From: Adiantum capillus-veneris
Taxonomy: Eukaryota; Streptophyta; Polypodiopsida; Polypodiales; Pteridaceae
Length of the DNA stretch: 64,000 nucleotides
Assembly (NCBI GenBank): GCA_014529385.2
Contig: CM043953.1
Coordinates: 97,541,842-97,605,841, forward strand
Direction: 5' to 3'
Below are positions 22,239 through 33,935 of the stretch, one piece after another. Numbering within the stretch: position 1 is the stretch's first letter; each line of letters opens with the position of its first letter. The position numbers were made by a program, and so were the translations under genes. The notes beneath the pieces are model-generated. The model was given only the letters and a program-made list of their open reading frames with translations, searched no databases and had not been told where the DNA came from.

Positions 22239-23172
22239 TGTTTGGAGGTGATAACAACACACAAGTGCCCACCTAGCCAAGGCGTCCATTGGGTCATCGG
22301 GCCAAAGTTTTGATGTGGTCACATTATTTTTCCGATGTTTAATACATCAAACCCTGTAAAAGTCTAATGACAATCGCCTATGTCAAGTCTCAGTCAAAGA
22401 TGTAATTTTTCCAGTGATGTATGTAAAGGTCCATGAGAAGTTGGCCGCCGGCCACTTTAGAAAGCCCTAAGTATATAATACACTAAGGTTATTGGGAAAA
22501 GGGAGATTATTTTTTGAAGACAAGGGACTACTGCGTTACGTACAAAGAGCTACCTCTTTGCTCCAACTTGTAATCATCGCTTCTGTGGCTACGGTAATCC
22601 AAATTCAGTTTTGTTTCTTGCATTGTGTTCCTCTTACTCTACTCTTTCATTCAAGTATAAGCATTCAAGATTCGATGAAGGTTTCAAACGCATCTGTTTA
22701 GGCCTTAAATCGTTGTTTTGAGTGTTTATATGCGTATTTTATGTTGTTTTGACCCTAGGAGAGGCTTTAGGGACCTAAAAACGACCCTTTAGGATCATTA
22801 CTGTTTTTGCGTACTGTGGTACGAATGATCGCGATCGTTGTACCTCTCCAAAATGCTGTGACAGTGATAGGATATGTTCCTCAGAGTCCCGTGTAGCTTC
22901 CCTTCAAGTTTCGTGCGATTCCGATATGATTTGCATGGTAAACGGGCATGATGACTGTAGAGCTGTGTAGAAGGACATAGGTAGATTACTTGGATTTAGT
23001 GTGATTGATTTTCTTGTAGAGTTAGTAGTTGCATCTTTTCGAGTTCACTTCATTAGGATTGACACCCTAGTGAGTTTCCATGCCTCATCCGAGTCACTTC
23101 CCCTGTATCGATAATTTTATGTTGATGCTTGAGAGCTATGCCATGGACGTCGGTCGCGAAGAACCGCAAACA
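22239..23172 (+). repeat. 3' LTR of element C
   Basis: A copy of 11691-12629 with a few substitutions and a small deletion, ending CGCAAACA. It is followed by the TTAAG target duplication at 23173-23177. The ORFs inside are incidental. Confidence 0.9.
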
Positions 23173-23177
23173 TTAAG

Positions 23178-23922
23178 CTTTAATGGAAAGCTTATCACCT
23201 ACTTCAAGCTTGTGAGAAGGGAGGCCTACAACAACAACTCTTGGATTTGTGATGCAAATCCAACCAAGAGCCAAGATTCAATGCATGATCATCTCCACTA
23301 CCATTCTAATTACTAAGCTATGATATGATAATAATGAGTGAATATGTAAGGAAATGTACCTCTTTCTCGTAAGACTACTCCTTATTATTCTCTATCTACT
23401 CTCATACCCTGCTAGCTCTCACCATCTTTGAAGATGTGTGAGGTCTTGGGTCTGAGACCGTGAGGGAATTGATGTTGTGTTTTACAAGTGTTATGCTTAG
23501 TGCATGAAGCTTCCATCTCCATTGCACTAGCTAGTATTGAAGGAACACAAAGAATTGTATTGTAAAATGTCTCTCTTGATGGGAGAAACTTATAATACAA
23601 AGCCTTTTGGAGGGGGGATTGGCTCCATGTAAATCCAGAATTGTATTGTAACATGTCTCTCTTGATGGGAGAAACTTATAATATAAAGCCTTTTGGAGGG
23701 AGGACTGGCTCCATGTAAATCCAATCCTCAACTGTTGTCAGTAGCTTAATTTCTCTCTGTTTTGAAGTATTATTCATGCTATCTAACTAGGTGTTATGAT
23801 TTTTGTTTCTCTCTCCACCCAAGAACTCTTGTTATTCTCATTAGGAGTCTATTCTAATGAAATGCTCACTATGTTCATGCTATTTCCGCTACACACACGT
23901 TACTAGACCATTTAATGCTACA
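23178..23922 (+). repeat. 5' LTR of element B, right part
   Basis: It continues the LTR broken by element C and matches 39463-40124. It includes a local duplication of TTGTATTGTAAMATGTCTCTCTT-like sequence near 23560 and 23640, which is single in the other copies. It ends AATGCTACA. Confidence 0.85.
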
Positions 23923-23923
23923 T

Positions 23924-23935
23924 TGGTATTAGAGC
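23924..23935 (+). other. Primer binding site of element B (initiator tRNA-Met type)
   Basis: TGGTATTAGAGC directly after the LTR differs by one base from TGGTATCAGAGC, the plant initiator-Met primer site present intact in D and F. Confidence 0.8.
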
Positions 23936-24319
23936 ACAAGGTTTCTGTTTTCTTGATCAAGAAGGGAGGTCCTCAAGCTAGCTATAAATGGTTGGTATTT
24001 TTTATTGCAATTAAGTAGAATAGGGATTTTTCAGCCTTGCAGTGTGCCTGCCTTCGTGCAGATAATGGGGCATCACCGTCGAGAGCTATGGTCTTAATAG
24101 TGGAGTCCTACGGGGCTTGCCTACGGCTTAACCACTATTGAGCTATTAGAAGCTTGACAGGAGCCAGTGTTGTTTTGGTGTTGAACGACCCTCTCTTCTA
24201 TTCCTTGCAATTAATTGTATTCGAGCCACGGGTACAGTAGCTTGAGTGCTTTTTCTAAAGGGTAAAGAGGAGTAGCAACTAGGGCTTAAAGTGCCAAAGT
24301 ACACCTAAAAGTTGTTAGA

Positions 24320-26629
24320 ATGGATGACAATAGTAAAGAGAGAGATTAATGTTCATAGCTTTTATTTTGCTAATGAGAAGGCTACTAATGATGCCCCTAT
24401 GCTTGTTAATTACCTTTTTTCTAGGCTTCAACAAGCCATGGGCAATACATCCCTCCAAAGTCAAGTGCAACGGCAGCTTCGTGCTCATGGGATTCTCCAA
24501 ACTCCTGACCATGACAAGAGAGTGCCTAGGAAGCCTCCTTGAAAGACTCCCAAAAGAGGCCTCTCTCCGATTCGGGAAGAAGAAGAGGATCCCATATGAA
24601 GGGGTCATAAGTTTTCTTCTTGATGATGCATCTCCTTCTCAAAGGAGAACTCAAGATCCCCCATCGAAGGAACGAGAAAGAAGCGAGTCTCCTGCCACCT
24701 CGACAGAGATGGATCCACAAATACGGTGGGCTAAACACTCTCCATCACCTCCAAAATGGATAATACCATTGCATACTTCTCCACACCATAATTCAATGAG
24801 GGGTGACAAAAAGCAAGAGAAGAAAAAGGCGAGAAAGAGGACACCCTCCTCTTCATCCTCTTCCTCTTATGAAAGTGATGGCGCAGACAAAGAAGATCAA
24901 GGCAAGAAAGAGGTCACCCTTTTCTCCATCTTCTTCATCCTCTTCCTCTTATGAAAGTGATGGCGCAGACAAAGAAGATCAAGGCAAGAAAGAGGTCACC
25001 CTTTTCTCCATCTTCCTCAAATTCTTTATATTCTGAAGGAAGCGATGGTGCAACTTTTGAACCATCAAAAAGAAGAGGCCATAGGAAATTCTATGCTGCA
25101 TGGAAGAGGTCGTCCAAGCTCGAGAAGTTCAAAGAGGGAGGGAAGAGCATCTCTTTTCTTACCTACGATGGTAACTTTGGTGCTAAGGACAAAGTCTTGG
25201 CCTTTATCCAACAATTCAATGTGGCGTTTGGAGACGAGGGCTTCACAAAGTCCTCTAAGCTATGCCATGTAGCTATGCACTTTCAAAAGTCCGTCAAGCA
25301 ATGGTGGTCTAGTCTACGGGAAAATGGTGAAGCTCCACAAACATGGAAAGATTTAAGAGCTTCCATCATGAAGCAGTTTCTGGCCACCAATGCCAAAGAC
25401 AAAGTACTCACCAAATGGCGAAGCTTGAAGCTCTCTCCCTATGAATCCATTGATAAATATGTAGACAAGTTTTGGGATTTACATCTCAAAGACACTGTCT
25501 TTAAAAGGATGGATTTTGGAGAGAAAAAGAAACAATTTTGTGTGGGATTAACTGAAGAAATGATGGATTTTGTCAACTCCCAAAGGCCACGCACCATATC
25601 AATGATTATACACCATACTATGGTGGCTTCTCGAATCGATTTTTAAGCAGGGGCTAAAAGAAATTCTAAGCCCATAAAAAAAAAGGGTTCCAATGAGCCT
25701 AAGGAGAATGACAATGTCCAAAAGTCTCCTACGGGAAATTCCAACAAAGCTAAAGAGAAGGGAGTTTACAAAGGCAAAAACAAACTCTCTCCTGAAGATC
25801 TTGAGCATAACCGCAAGGATAACCGTTGTTTCAAGTGCGGCAAGAAAGGGCAAGGGTACCGCACTTGTCTCCAAACGAACACCCACCATGAGCCTCCTAG
25901 AGCTACCTTGGTCAAAATCCAAGAGGAGGAAACTCACCACAAAGTATCTCCTCTATGCCATGCTTGGGGAAAGGTAAGAGAACATGATTCTTTTATTCTC
26001 TTTGACCCTGGTTCTACTCACAATTTCATATCCACAGAGTTGGCCACCAAGCTAGGCATACAAGCTTACGAGATGGGGGATGTCCTACCCACAGATGGTG
26101 CTTTCAAGGGGCAAGAAGCTTCATTCACTCCATTAATCAAGAAATTGAGGCTCCATGTCCAAACCTATGTGGACAAAGAGGAATTCTTTATCTCTCCTTT
26201 CAAGCATGAGGATGTAATCCTAGGGGCACCATGGCTTGATCGCATGGCTGCCAATGTTAAATTCCTTAAAAGGAGGATATACTTTAGGTTCAGGGAAAAA
26301 GATATCATGTAACACCATACCAATTGTACATATGCAAGCTTTCAATAAGTCAATAGAGAGCTCTATTTCCGTGTACATGATATTTGTTAAAGATTCTCAA
26401 AATGAACTTAATGCTTTAGCAAAAGAAAATATAAACAATCACATGGAATTAGAGTTATCCAATTTTCTCAAGGGGTTTCAAGATGTCTTTATTGACGACA
26501 TTCCTTCTGAACTACCTCCTAAACGAGGCAATGATGACCATGCAATTGAACTTCTTCCAAGAAGTTCACCACCTAATAAACCTCCTTATAGAGTTTCTCA
26601 AGCTCAACAAGAGAAGATTATGTGGCAAG
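24320..26629 (+). pseudogene. gag-pol: Element B gag, protease and start of pol (interrupted by D)
   Basis: The N-terminus starts at the ATG at 24320. The basic/Ser-rich linker has an 82-bp tandem duplication (unit starts near 24871 and 24953) that shifts the frame. The gag core at 24951-25646 includes KSISFLTYDGNFG, VAMHFQKSVKQWWSSL and YVDKFWDLHL. The knuckle CFKCGKKGQGYRTC has Gln for His. The protease motif [11 protein letters not shown] is near 26008. The RT N-terminal linker ends at QAQQEKIMWQ, where D inserted. Several stops and indels make it non-functional. Translation resumes at 35532. Confidence 0.85.
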
Positions 26630-28222
26630 TGTCATAATAATCAATATCTAATTCTCCTAAATGATTTTATCATATTAAACTGATCATTTAATGTGGGGAA
26701 GTGCCAAGGGAGAAAAAGCTAGAATATTGGTTAAGCTAGCAGACCGGCCACAGTAGGGATCCAAAGGAGGGAAAATAGGGATCCAAAGGGGGGGGCCATC
26801 TGCAAAAGAGCCATGTGCAACAATGGGCTAAAAAGACCCTAAGGTTCAGCCCATTAAGACTTCCAAAATGCTAAGGTTCCAAAATTCAAAGGTTGTGTCC
26901 AAAGGTCAACCCTAGGGAAAATTGGATGCTTTGTGTGTGCCCTAAAAGTCTTTGCACATCCTTACATGGGAGGGGACGAGCCCCAAAGGTAGGGGATGAG
27001 AGAGAAAGCCACACACACACACACACAGGCTCCCTTTACACAAAGGGAATGAGGGACACATGTCAGCTCCCTAGGCCAGATGCCCACAAGGTGTGCCCAA
27101 TTCCTATTGGAAGACCCTTGAAGTGGACCAATGAGAATTAAGCTAGAGTAAATGTAGTTTAATTAATTTAAAAAAATTTAATAAAAGAAACCAATGAGAA
27201 CTAAGGCTCCTAGAAGACTATTGGGCAGTCTCCCAAAGGGTCCAATGAGCATTCAGAAGCCCCATGGCTTGCCTGATTTCTATTGGCCAGGAGACAAAGG
27301 GGTCCAATGAGAGTTTAGTTTAATTATTTAATTACCTAAAGCTCTCACAAAAGGGGAAAGGGGGACACATGTCAGAAGGCTATCACTTATGCTGCTTAAT
27401 ACCTATTGGCTTGACTTGGGGAGGTCCAATGAGGCAAAAGCCAGACCTAATTAGCAGCTAGGGCTCGCCCAAGAGAGAGAGGGGGCTGATTTTTACTTGG
27501 CATTGACACACACACACTCACACTTGACCATGTGTGAAGGAAGAATACTCTATCTCCTCCCAAGCTTTAATGAAGAGCTCATCACCTACTCCAAGCTTGT
27601 GAGATAGAAGCCTACATCAACACTCTCTTGGCATGTGGATGCAAATCCAACCAAGAGCCAAGATTCAATGCATGCTCACCTCCTCTACCAAGCTAATTAC
27701 TAAGCTAAGCTATGCTAATATGAGTGATTATGTGAGGAGATGTACATCTTTCTCGTAAGATACTCCTTTTTCCTCTCAATCTACTCTCATACCCTGCTAG
27801 CTCTCACCATCTTCGAAGGTGTGTGAGGTCTTGGGTCTGAGAACGGGGATAATTCAAGTTGTGTTTGATTAAGTGTTTTGCTTGGTGTATGAAGCTTCCA
27901 TCTTCATTGCACTAGCTAGTCTTGAAGGAACACAAAGAATTGTATTGTACAATGTCTCTCTTGATGGGAGAAACCATAATACAAAGCCTTTTGGAGGGGG
28001 GACCGGCTCCATGCAAATCCGGTCCTCAATTGTTGTCAATAGCTTAATTTCTCTCTCTTTTGAAAGTATTGTCAATGCTATCTAACTAGGTGTTATGCTT
28101 TTTGTTGCTCCCTCCACCCAAGCACTCTTGTAATTATCATTAGGAATCTATTCTAATGAAATGCCCACTATGTTCATGCTAATTTCTGCTACACATAAGT
28201 TATTAGGCCATTAAATGTTACA
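26630..28222 (+). repeat. 5' LTR of element D
   Basis: It starts TGTCATAATAA, ends AATGTTACA, and matches 33936-35526. It contains a run of seven G near 26797, a CA tract at about 27010-27026 and four ATTGG...CCAAT pairs between about 27104 and 27440. Confidence 0.95.
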
Positions 28223-28223
28223 T

Positions 28224-28235
28224 TGGTATCAGAGC
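28224..28235 (+). other. Primer binding site of element D
   Basis: TGGTATCAGAGC is the perfect complement of the 3' end of plant initiator tRNA-Met and lies two bases after the LTR. Confidence 0.9.
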
Positions 28236-28639
28236 TCAAGGTTTCTCTTTTCTTGCTCAAAAAGGGAGGTCCTCAAGCTAGCTACAAATGGTTGGTATTA
28301 TTAATTGCATGTGAGTAACTAGAATAGGGATTTTTCAGCCTTGCAGTGTGCCTGCCTTTGTGCAGTTAACGGGGCATCACCGTCAAGAGCTATGGTCTTA
28401 ATAGTGGAGTCCTACGGGGCTTGCCTACAGCTTAACCACTATTGAGCTATTAGAAGCTTGACAGGAGCCGGTGCTGTTTTGGTGTCGAAAGACCCTCTCT
28501 TCTATTCCTTGCAATTAATGGTATTCGAGCTGCGGGTACAGTAGCTTGAGTGTTTTTTCTAAAGGGGTAAAGAGGAGTAGCAACTAGGGCTTGAAGTGCC
28601 AAAGTATACCTAAAAAGTTTACACCTAAAAGTTGTTAGA

Positions 28640-29031
28640 ATGGATGACAATAGTAAAGAGAGTGAAATTAATGTTGATAACTTTGATTTTGCTAATGAGC
28701 AAGCTACTAATGATGCTCCGATTCTTGTTAACTATCTTGTTTCTAGGCTTTAACAAGCCATGGGCAATCCATCTCTCCAAAGTGAAGTGCAACGGTAGCT
28801 CCGTGCTCACGGGATTCTCCATGCTCATCACCATGATGAGAGAACACCTAGGAAGCCTCTTTGTGAGACTTCCAAAAGAGGTCTCTCTCCGATTCAGGAA
28901 GAAGAAGAGAATCCGTACGAAGGGCTCAAGAATTTACTTCTTGATGATGCATCTCCTTCCCAAAGAAGAACTCAAGAGCCTCCACCGAAGGAACAAGAAA
29001 GAAGTGAGTCTCCCGCCACCTTGGCGGGAAG
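28640..29031 (+). pseudogene. Element D gag N-terminal segment in its own frame
   Basis: The ATG at 28640 opens a frame encoding MDDNSKESEINVDNFDF, the counterpart of the E gag start. It runs to about 29030 with two stops of C-to-T type (TAA 28751, TAG near 28796). The gag core then continues in another frame from an ATG at 29032 (MAPRRRR). Element E has the same frame change at the same place, so it may not be a simple accident. Confidence 0.7.
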
Positions 29032-32000
29032 ATGGCCCCACGAAGGCGGCGGGCTAAACTCTCTCCATCACCACCAAAGCGGAGAAGATCATCACACTCT
29101 TCTCCACGCCATAATTCAAAGAGGGAAGATAAAAAGCAAGAGAAGAAAAAGGCGAGAAAGAGGACACCCTCTTCTCCATCTTCTTCATCCTCTTCCTCTT
29201 ATGAAAGTGATGGTGAAGACAACGAAGATCAAGACAAGAAAAAGGCGAGAAAGAGGTCACCTTCTTCAAATTCTTCACCTTCTGAAGAAAGTGATGGTGC
29301 AACTTTTGAACCATCAAAAAGAAGAGGCCATAGGAAATCCTATGCCGCATGGAAGAGGTCGTCCAAGCTGAAGAAATTCAAAGAGGGAGGGAAGAGCATC
29401 TCTTTCCTTACCTATGATGGCACCTTCGGTGCTACGGACAAAGTCTTGGCCTTTATCTAGCAATTCGATGTGGCGTTTGGAGATGAGGGCTTCACGGAGT
29501 CCTCTAAGCTACGCCATGTAGCTATGCACTTTCAAAAGTCCACCAGACAATGGTGGTCTAGCCTACGAGCCAATGGTGAAGCTCCACGAACATGGAAGGC
29601 TTTAAGAGCTTCCATTATGACGCAGTTTTTGGCCACCGATGCCAAAGACAAAGTACTCACCGAATGGTGAAGCTTAAAGCTCTCTCCCAATGAATCCATC
29701 CACAAATATGTAGACAAGTTTTGGAACCTACAACTCAAAGCCATTGTCTTCAAAAGGTTGGATTTTGGAGAGCAAAAGCAACAATTTTGTGCGGGCTTAG
29801 CCGAAGAAATGGCGGAATATGTCAACTCCCAAAGGCCACGTACCATATCGGCGGTAATACACCATACTATGGTGGCCTCTCGAATCAATTTCCAAACGGG
29901 GGGTAAAAGAAATAATAAGCCCCTGGAAAACAAGGGTTCCAATGAGCCTAAGGGGAAGGACAATGTCCAAAAGTCTCCTAAGGGAAATTTCAACAAAGCG
30001 AAAGAGAAGGGAGTTTACAAAGGAAAGAATAAACTCTCTCCTGAAGAGCTTGAGCGCTATCGTAAGGATAACCGGAGTTTCAAGTGCGGCGAACAAGGGC
30101 ATGCGTACCGCGCTTGTCCCCAAAAGAACAACCGCCAAGATCCTCCTAGAGCTTCTTTGCTTGAAATCCAAGAGGAGGAGATTCACCAAACTCACCACAA
30201 AGGATCTCCTCTATGCCATGCTTGGGGAAAAGTAAGAGAACATGATGCTTTTATTCTCTTTGACCCTGGTTCTACTCACAATTTCATATCTATGGAGTTA
30301 GCCACCAAGCTAGGCATACAATCCTACGAGATGGGAGATATCCTACCCGCAGACAGTGCCTTCAAGGGGCAAGAAGCTTCAGTCACTCCCTTAATCGGGA
30401 AATTGAGGCTTCATGTCCAAGGCTATGTGGACAAAGAGGACTTCTTTATCTCTACTCTCAAGCATGAGGATGTAATCCTAGGGGCACCATGGTTTGACCG
30501 CCTACCTGCCGATGTTAAATTTCCTGAAAGGAGAATCTCCTTTAAGTTCAGGGAAAAAGACATGTATATAGATGCTAAGGAGATGGGTAATACCATCCCC
30601 ATTGTACATACACCAGCTTTCAACAAGTCAATAAAGAGCTCTATTTCCGTGTACATGATTTTTGTTAAAGATTCTCAAAATGAACCTAATGCTTTAGCAA
30701 AAGAAAATAAAAGCAACCAAAAGGAATTAGAGTTATCCAATTTTCTCAAGGGGTTTCAAGATGTTTTTATTGACGACATCCCTTGTGAGCTACCTCCTAA
30801 ACGAGGTAATGATGAACATGCAATTGAACTTCTTCCAGGAAGTTCACCACCTAACAAACCTCCTTATAGAGTTTCTCAAGCTCAACAAGAGGAGATTATG
30901 CGGCAAGTGCATGAGTTAGTTGAGAAGGGCATGGTTAGGCCTAGCTCATCTCCATTTTGCTCACCTGTGCTATTAGTGCAAAAGAAAGACGGCACATATC
31001 GTATGTGTGTCGACTATAGAGCACTAAATAGGATCACTATCAAGAATAGGTTTCCCGTTCCACGGGTAGAAGACCTATTTGATAAGCTACAAGGATCGAC
31101 CTACTTCAGTAGGATTGACCTAAAAAGTAGCTATCATCAAATAAGGATAGTTGATCAAGACATTGTAAAGACCGCATTTCGTACTACATTTGGTCTTTAT
31201 GAATACATTGTCATGCCTTTTGGCTTGACCAATGCACCAGCCACATTCAACCGCTTGATGGAGAAGCTATTCAGGCCTCATTGAACCTTCACTGGAGTGT
31301 TCTTTGATGATATTATCATCTACTCTAATTCATTGGAGGAACACAAGCAACATCTCTAGGTAATATTTCAAGTTTTAAGAGAGAATAAACTTTATGTTAA
31401 TCGAAAGAAAAGTGAATTTTTCTTGCAAGAGATTCAGTATTTAGGTCACATTATCTCTCAAGATGGCATCCAAATGGATCCATCCAAGTTAGAGGTAATA
31501 AAAGGATGGCCTAAACCAAGGAATCTTCATGAACTAAGAAGCTTTATAGGTATGTGTGCATACTATAGATGCTTCATAGAAAAGTTCTCACAAATTGCGG
31601 GACCATTACATGACCTAACAAAGAAAAGTGTTAGCTATACATGGTCTGCTAAGGAGAACAATGCTTTCGAAAAGCTTAAAGAAAAGCTTATCTCTCAACC
31701 TGTGCTTACATTACCGGATCTCTCAAAACCATTTGAGGTCCAATGTGATGCTTGTGGTGATTGCCTTGGGGCTGTTTTGCTCCAAGAAGGGCACGCCATA
31801 GGCTATGAGAGTCGAAGGCTCGACCCTGTTGAGCAAGCTCTAGGCATATACGAAAAAGAACTCCTTGCAGTTCTACATGCCTTAGACTCATGGAAGCACT
31901 ATTTATTGGGGACTCCTTTCATTCTGCAAACGGACCACCAAAGTCTTAAGTACTTCATGACGCAGACCAAGCTCTCCGACAAACAAATGAGGTGGGCAAA

Positions 32001-33579
32001 TTTCCTTTCGCAATTTCATTTTCATATTGCTCACATTGCTGGCAAGCATAATCAAGTAGCCGATGCACTCTCAAGACGACCGAGAGTGAATGCGGTTTCC
32101 ATAGCAACTCACAATGATCTATCTTCAATGATAGATGAGTATGCTATTGATCCCGATTTTAGAGATGTGATTTCAGCCCTTGCATTAGGGAAGAAAGAAG
32201 AACCATTTACTTTACAAGATGGTTATCTTCTCTATGGCAATAGACTATGCGTTACTAACTCACTACGTGAGAAAGTAATGTATGAATCTCATGCTCCCCC
32301 ATATGCGGGGCATAGAGGGATTCAGTCTACCTTAAAGGGAATTGAAACATATTTCTATTGGCCTACCATGAAAGTGAACATACAAGAGTATGTTTCCAAA
32401 TGTGTGGTATGTCAAAAGACAAAATTTGATAGAGGGAAGCAACCTGGATTGCTTCAACCCTTGCCAATCCCTAATTCACCTTGGGAGAGCATATCCATGG
32501 ATTTTATCTTTAGATTGCCTAAGTCTATCCATGGGAATACGGGGATATGGACGATAGTAGACAGGTTGAGTAAACAAGCTCGTTTTATACCTGTCAAAAA
32601 GACTATCAAAGCCCATCAAATGGAAACCCTCTTCATTTCACAAATTTTCAAGTACCATGGCTTGCCAATGTCCATAGTGTCGGATAGAGATCCTAGAATG
32701 ACCAGTAATTTCTGGAAGGGTCTCTTTGAGAATTTAGGAACAAGGCTAAATTTCTCTTTGGCCTATCATCCACAAACTGATGGCCAAAGTGAAATAGCTA
32801 ACCTAACCATTCTCGATCTACTAAAAGACTATGTAACGGAAGTAGATCAAAGATCCCAATGGGAGAAGTACTTACCCTTAGTAGAGTATGCTTACAATAA
32901 CACTGTACATACTTCCACAGGAAAAGCACCTTTCGAGGTAATTGAGGGAAGATCAAAAAGTCCCTTGCTACTTAAGGTACATGGGAAGATCTTCGCTGCA
33001 GATGAGTATAGCCGAGACCTACAAGAATCTTTCCAAAAGATTAAGGGTGCTATCTCTATCTCACAGCAAGGGCAAAAGGCTGTTGCTGACAAGCACAGAA
33101 GAGCCCAAGCCTTTAAAGGAAATGATTGGGTCTTGTTAAAGTTTCCCAAGGCTCGATTAAGGCACACGACGGGCAAGAATCCTACGGGCCACCAAAAGTA
33201 CTATGCTAAACTAGCAAAAAGGTACTATGGTCCCTTCCAAATTCTTAGGCCAATCAATGAGATGGCCTATCAACTTAAGTTGCCCAATCATTGGCTCATA
33301 CACAATGCTTTTCATGTGAGCCTATTAAAGCCTTACAAAGGAGAGCCACCTCAAGAACCAACTATTGAAGACCCACCGGAGATCGAGGACCAAGAGGAGG
33401 TGCTGCAGCCCGAGTCCATTCTCCGACATGAAGACAAGGTATTAAGAGGCGGTAAGACTATCCGACGATATCTTATTAAGTTTAAGAATTATCCTTTCAA
33501 AGATGCTAGATGGATGCAAGGCATACAATTAAAGGATAACCTAAACCTTGTCAATGCTTACAATGCTTCCCAAGAGTAA
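29032..33579 (+). pseudogene. gag-pol: Element D gag-pol polyprotein
   Basis: One frame runs about 1516 codons with only four stops: TAG 29458, TGA 29668, TGA 31282, TAG 31357. Domains in order are a basic/Ser-rich linker, gag core (KSISFLTYDG, MHFQKSTRQWWSSL), knuckle [14 protein letters not shown] (first Cys is Ser), protease [13 protein letters not shown] ([31 protein letters not shown]), RNase H (QCDACGDCLGAVL, TDHQSLKYF), integrase (CVVCQKTK, SMDFIF, VSDRDPRM, YHPQTDGQSE) and a chromodomain-like tail (RRYLIKFKNYP). All catalytic acidic residues of RT and integrase appear present. It would replicate and integrate the element if the stops were absent. Confidence 0.92.
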
Positions 33580-33921
33580 GCAAATGTACAAAATGTTAAA
33601 AATGAACAAAATTTTTGTCTTATAAGACTCTCTTTTTCTTTAATTGTGCACAAAAATGAAGTAGTATCCATGCTTAGATCAAGTTTGCGGAGACGACGTC
33701 TCCCAAACACCAAGTAGAGCTTGTCACTCTACTATGGAAGACTGATAGGACTAATGTGCAGACATGCTTGCGGCAGCCTCAGGCTCTCAAGCGCCAAATG
33801 GACTAGTCATCCATTATGGAATGATGTCGTAGGGTAACATAGGGATCCTCTACCCGCTAAGAAAAGGACTCATGAATATGCTTTATCTCCTCTACACCAT
33901 AGTCGAGGACGACTATGATTT

Positions 33922-33935
33922 CAAGAGAGAGGTAA
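33922..33935 (+). other. Polypurine tract of element D
   Basis: CAAGAGAGAGGTAA precedes the 3' LTR. The 360 bp between the pol stop and this tract are untranslated. Confidence 0.7.

Larger units (their letters stand above)
11691..23172 (+). mobile_element. C: 11.5-kb Athila/Tat-like non-autonomous LTR retrotransposon
   Basis: LTRs of 939 bp (11691-12629) and 934 bp (22239-23172) start TGTTTGGAGG and end CGCAAACA. The element is flanked by a perfect TTAAG duplication (11686-11690 and 23173-23177). A primer site TGGCGCCATTGCCGGGGA follows the 5' LTR, and a polypurine tract precedes the 3' LTR. Sites of this type are typical of Athila/Tat elements. The interior has a 2.5-kb leader with repeats, a gag-protease frame of about 1900 codons and a 1.3-kb tail. 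No RT, RNase H or integrase motif is visible. Confidence 0.9.
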
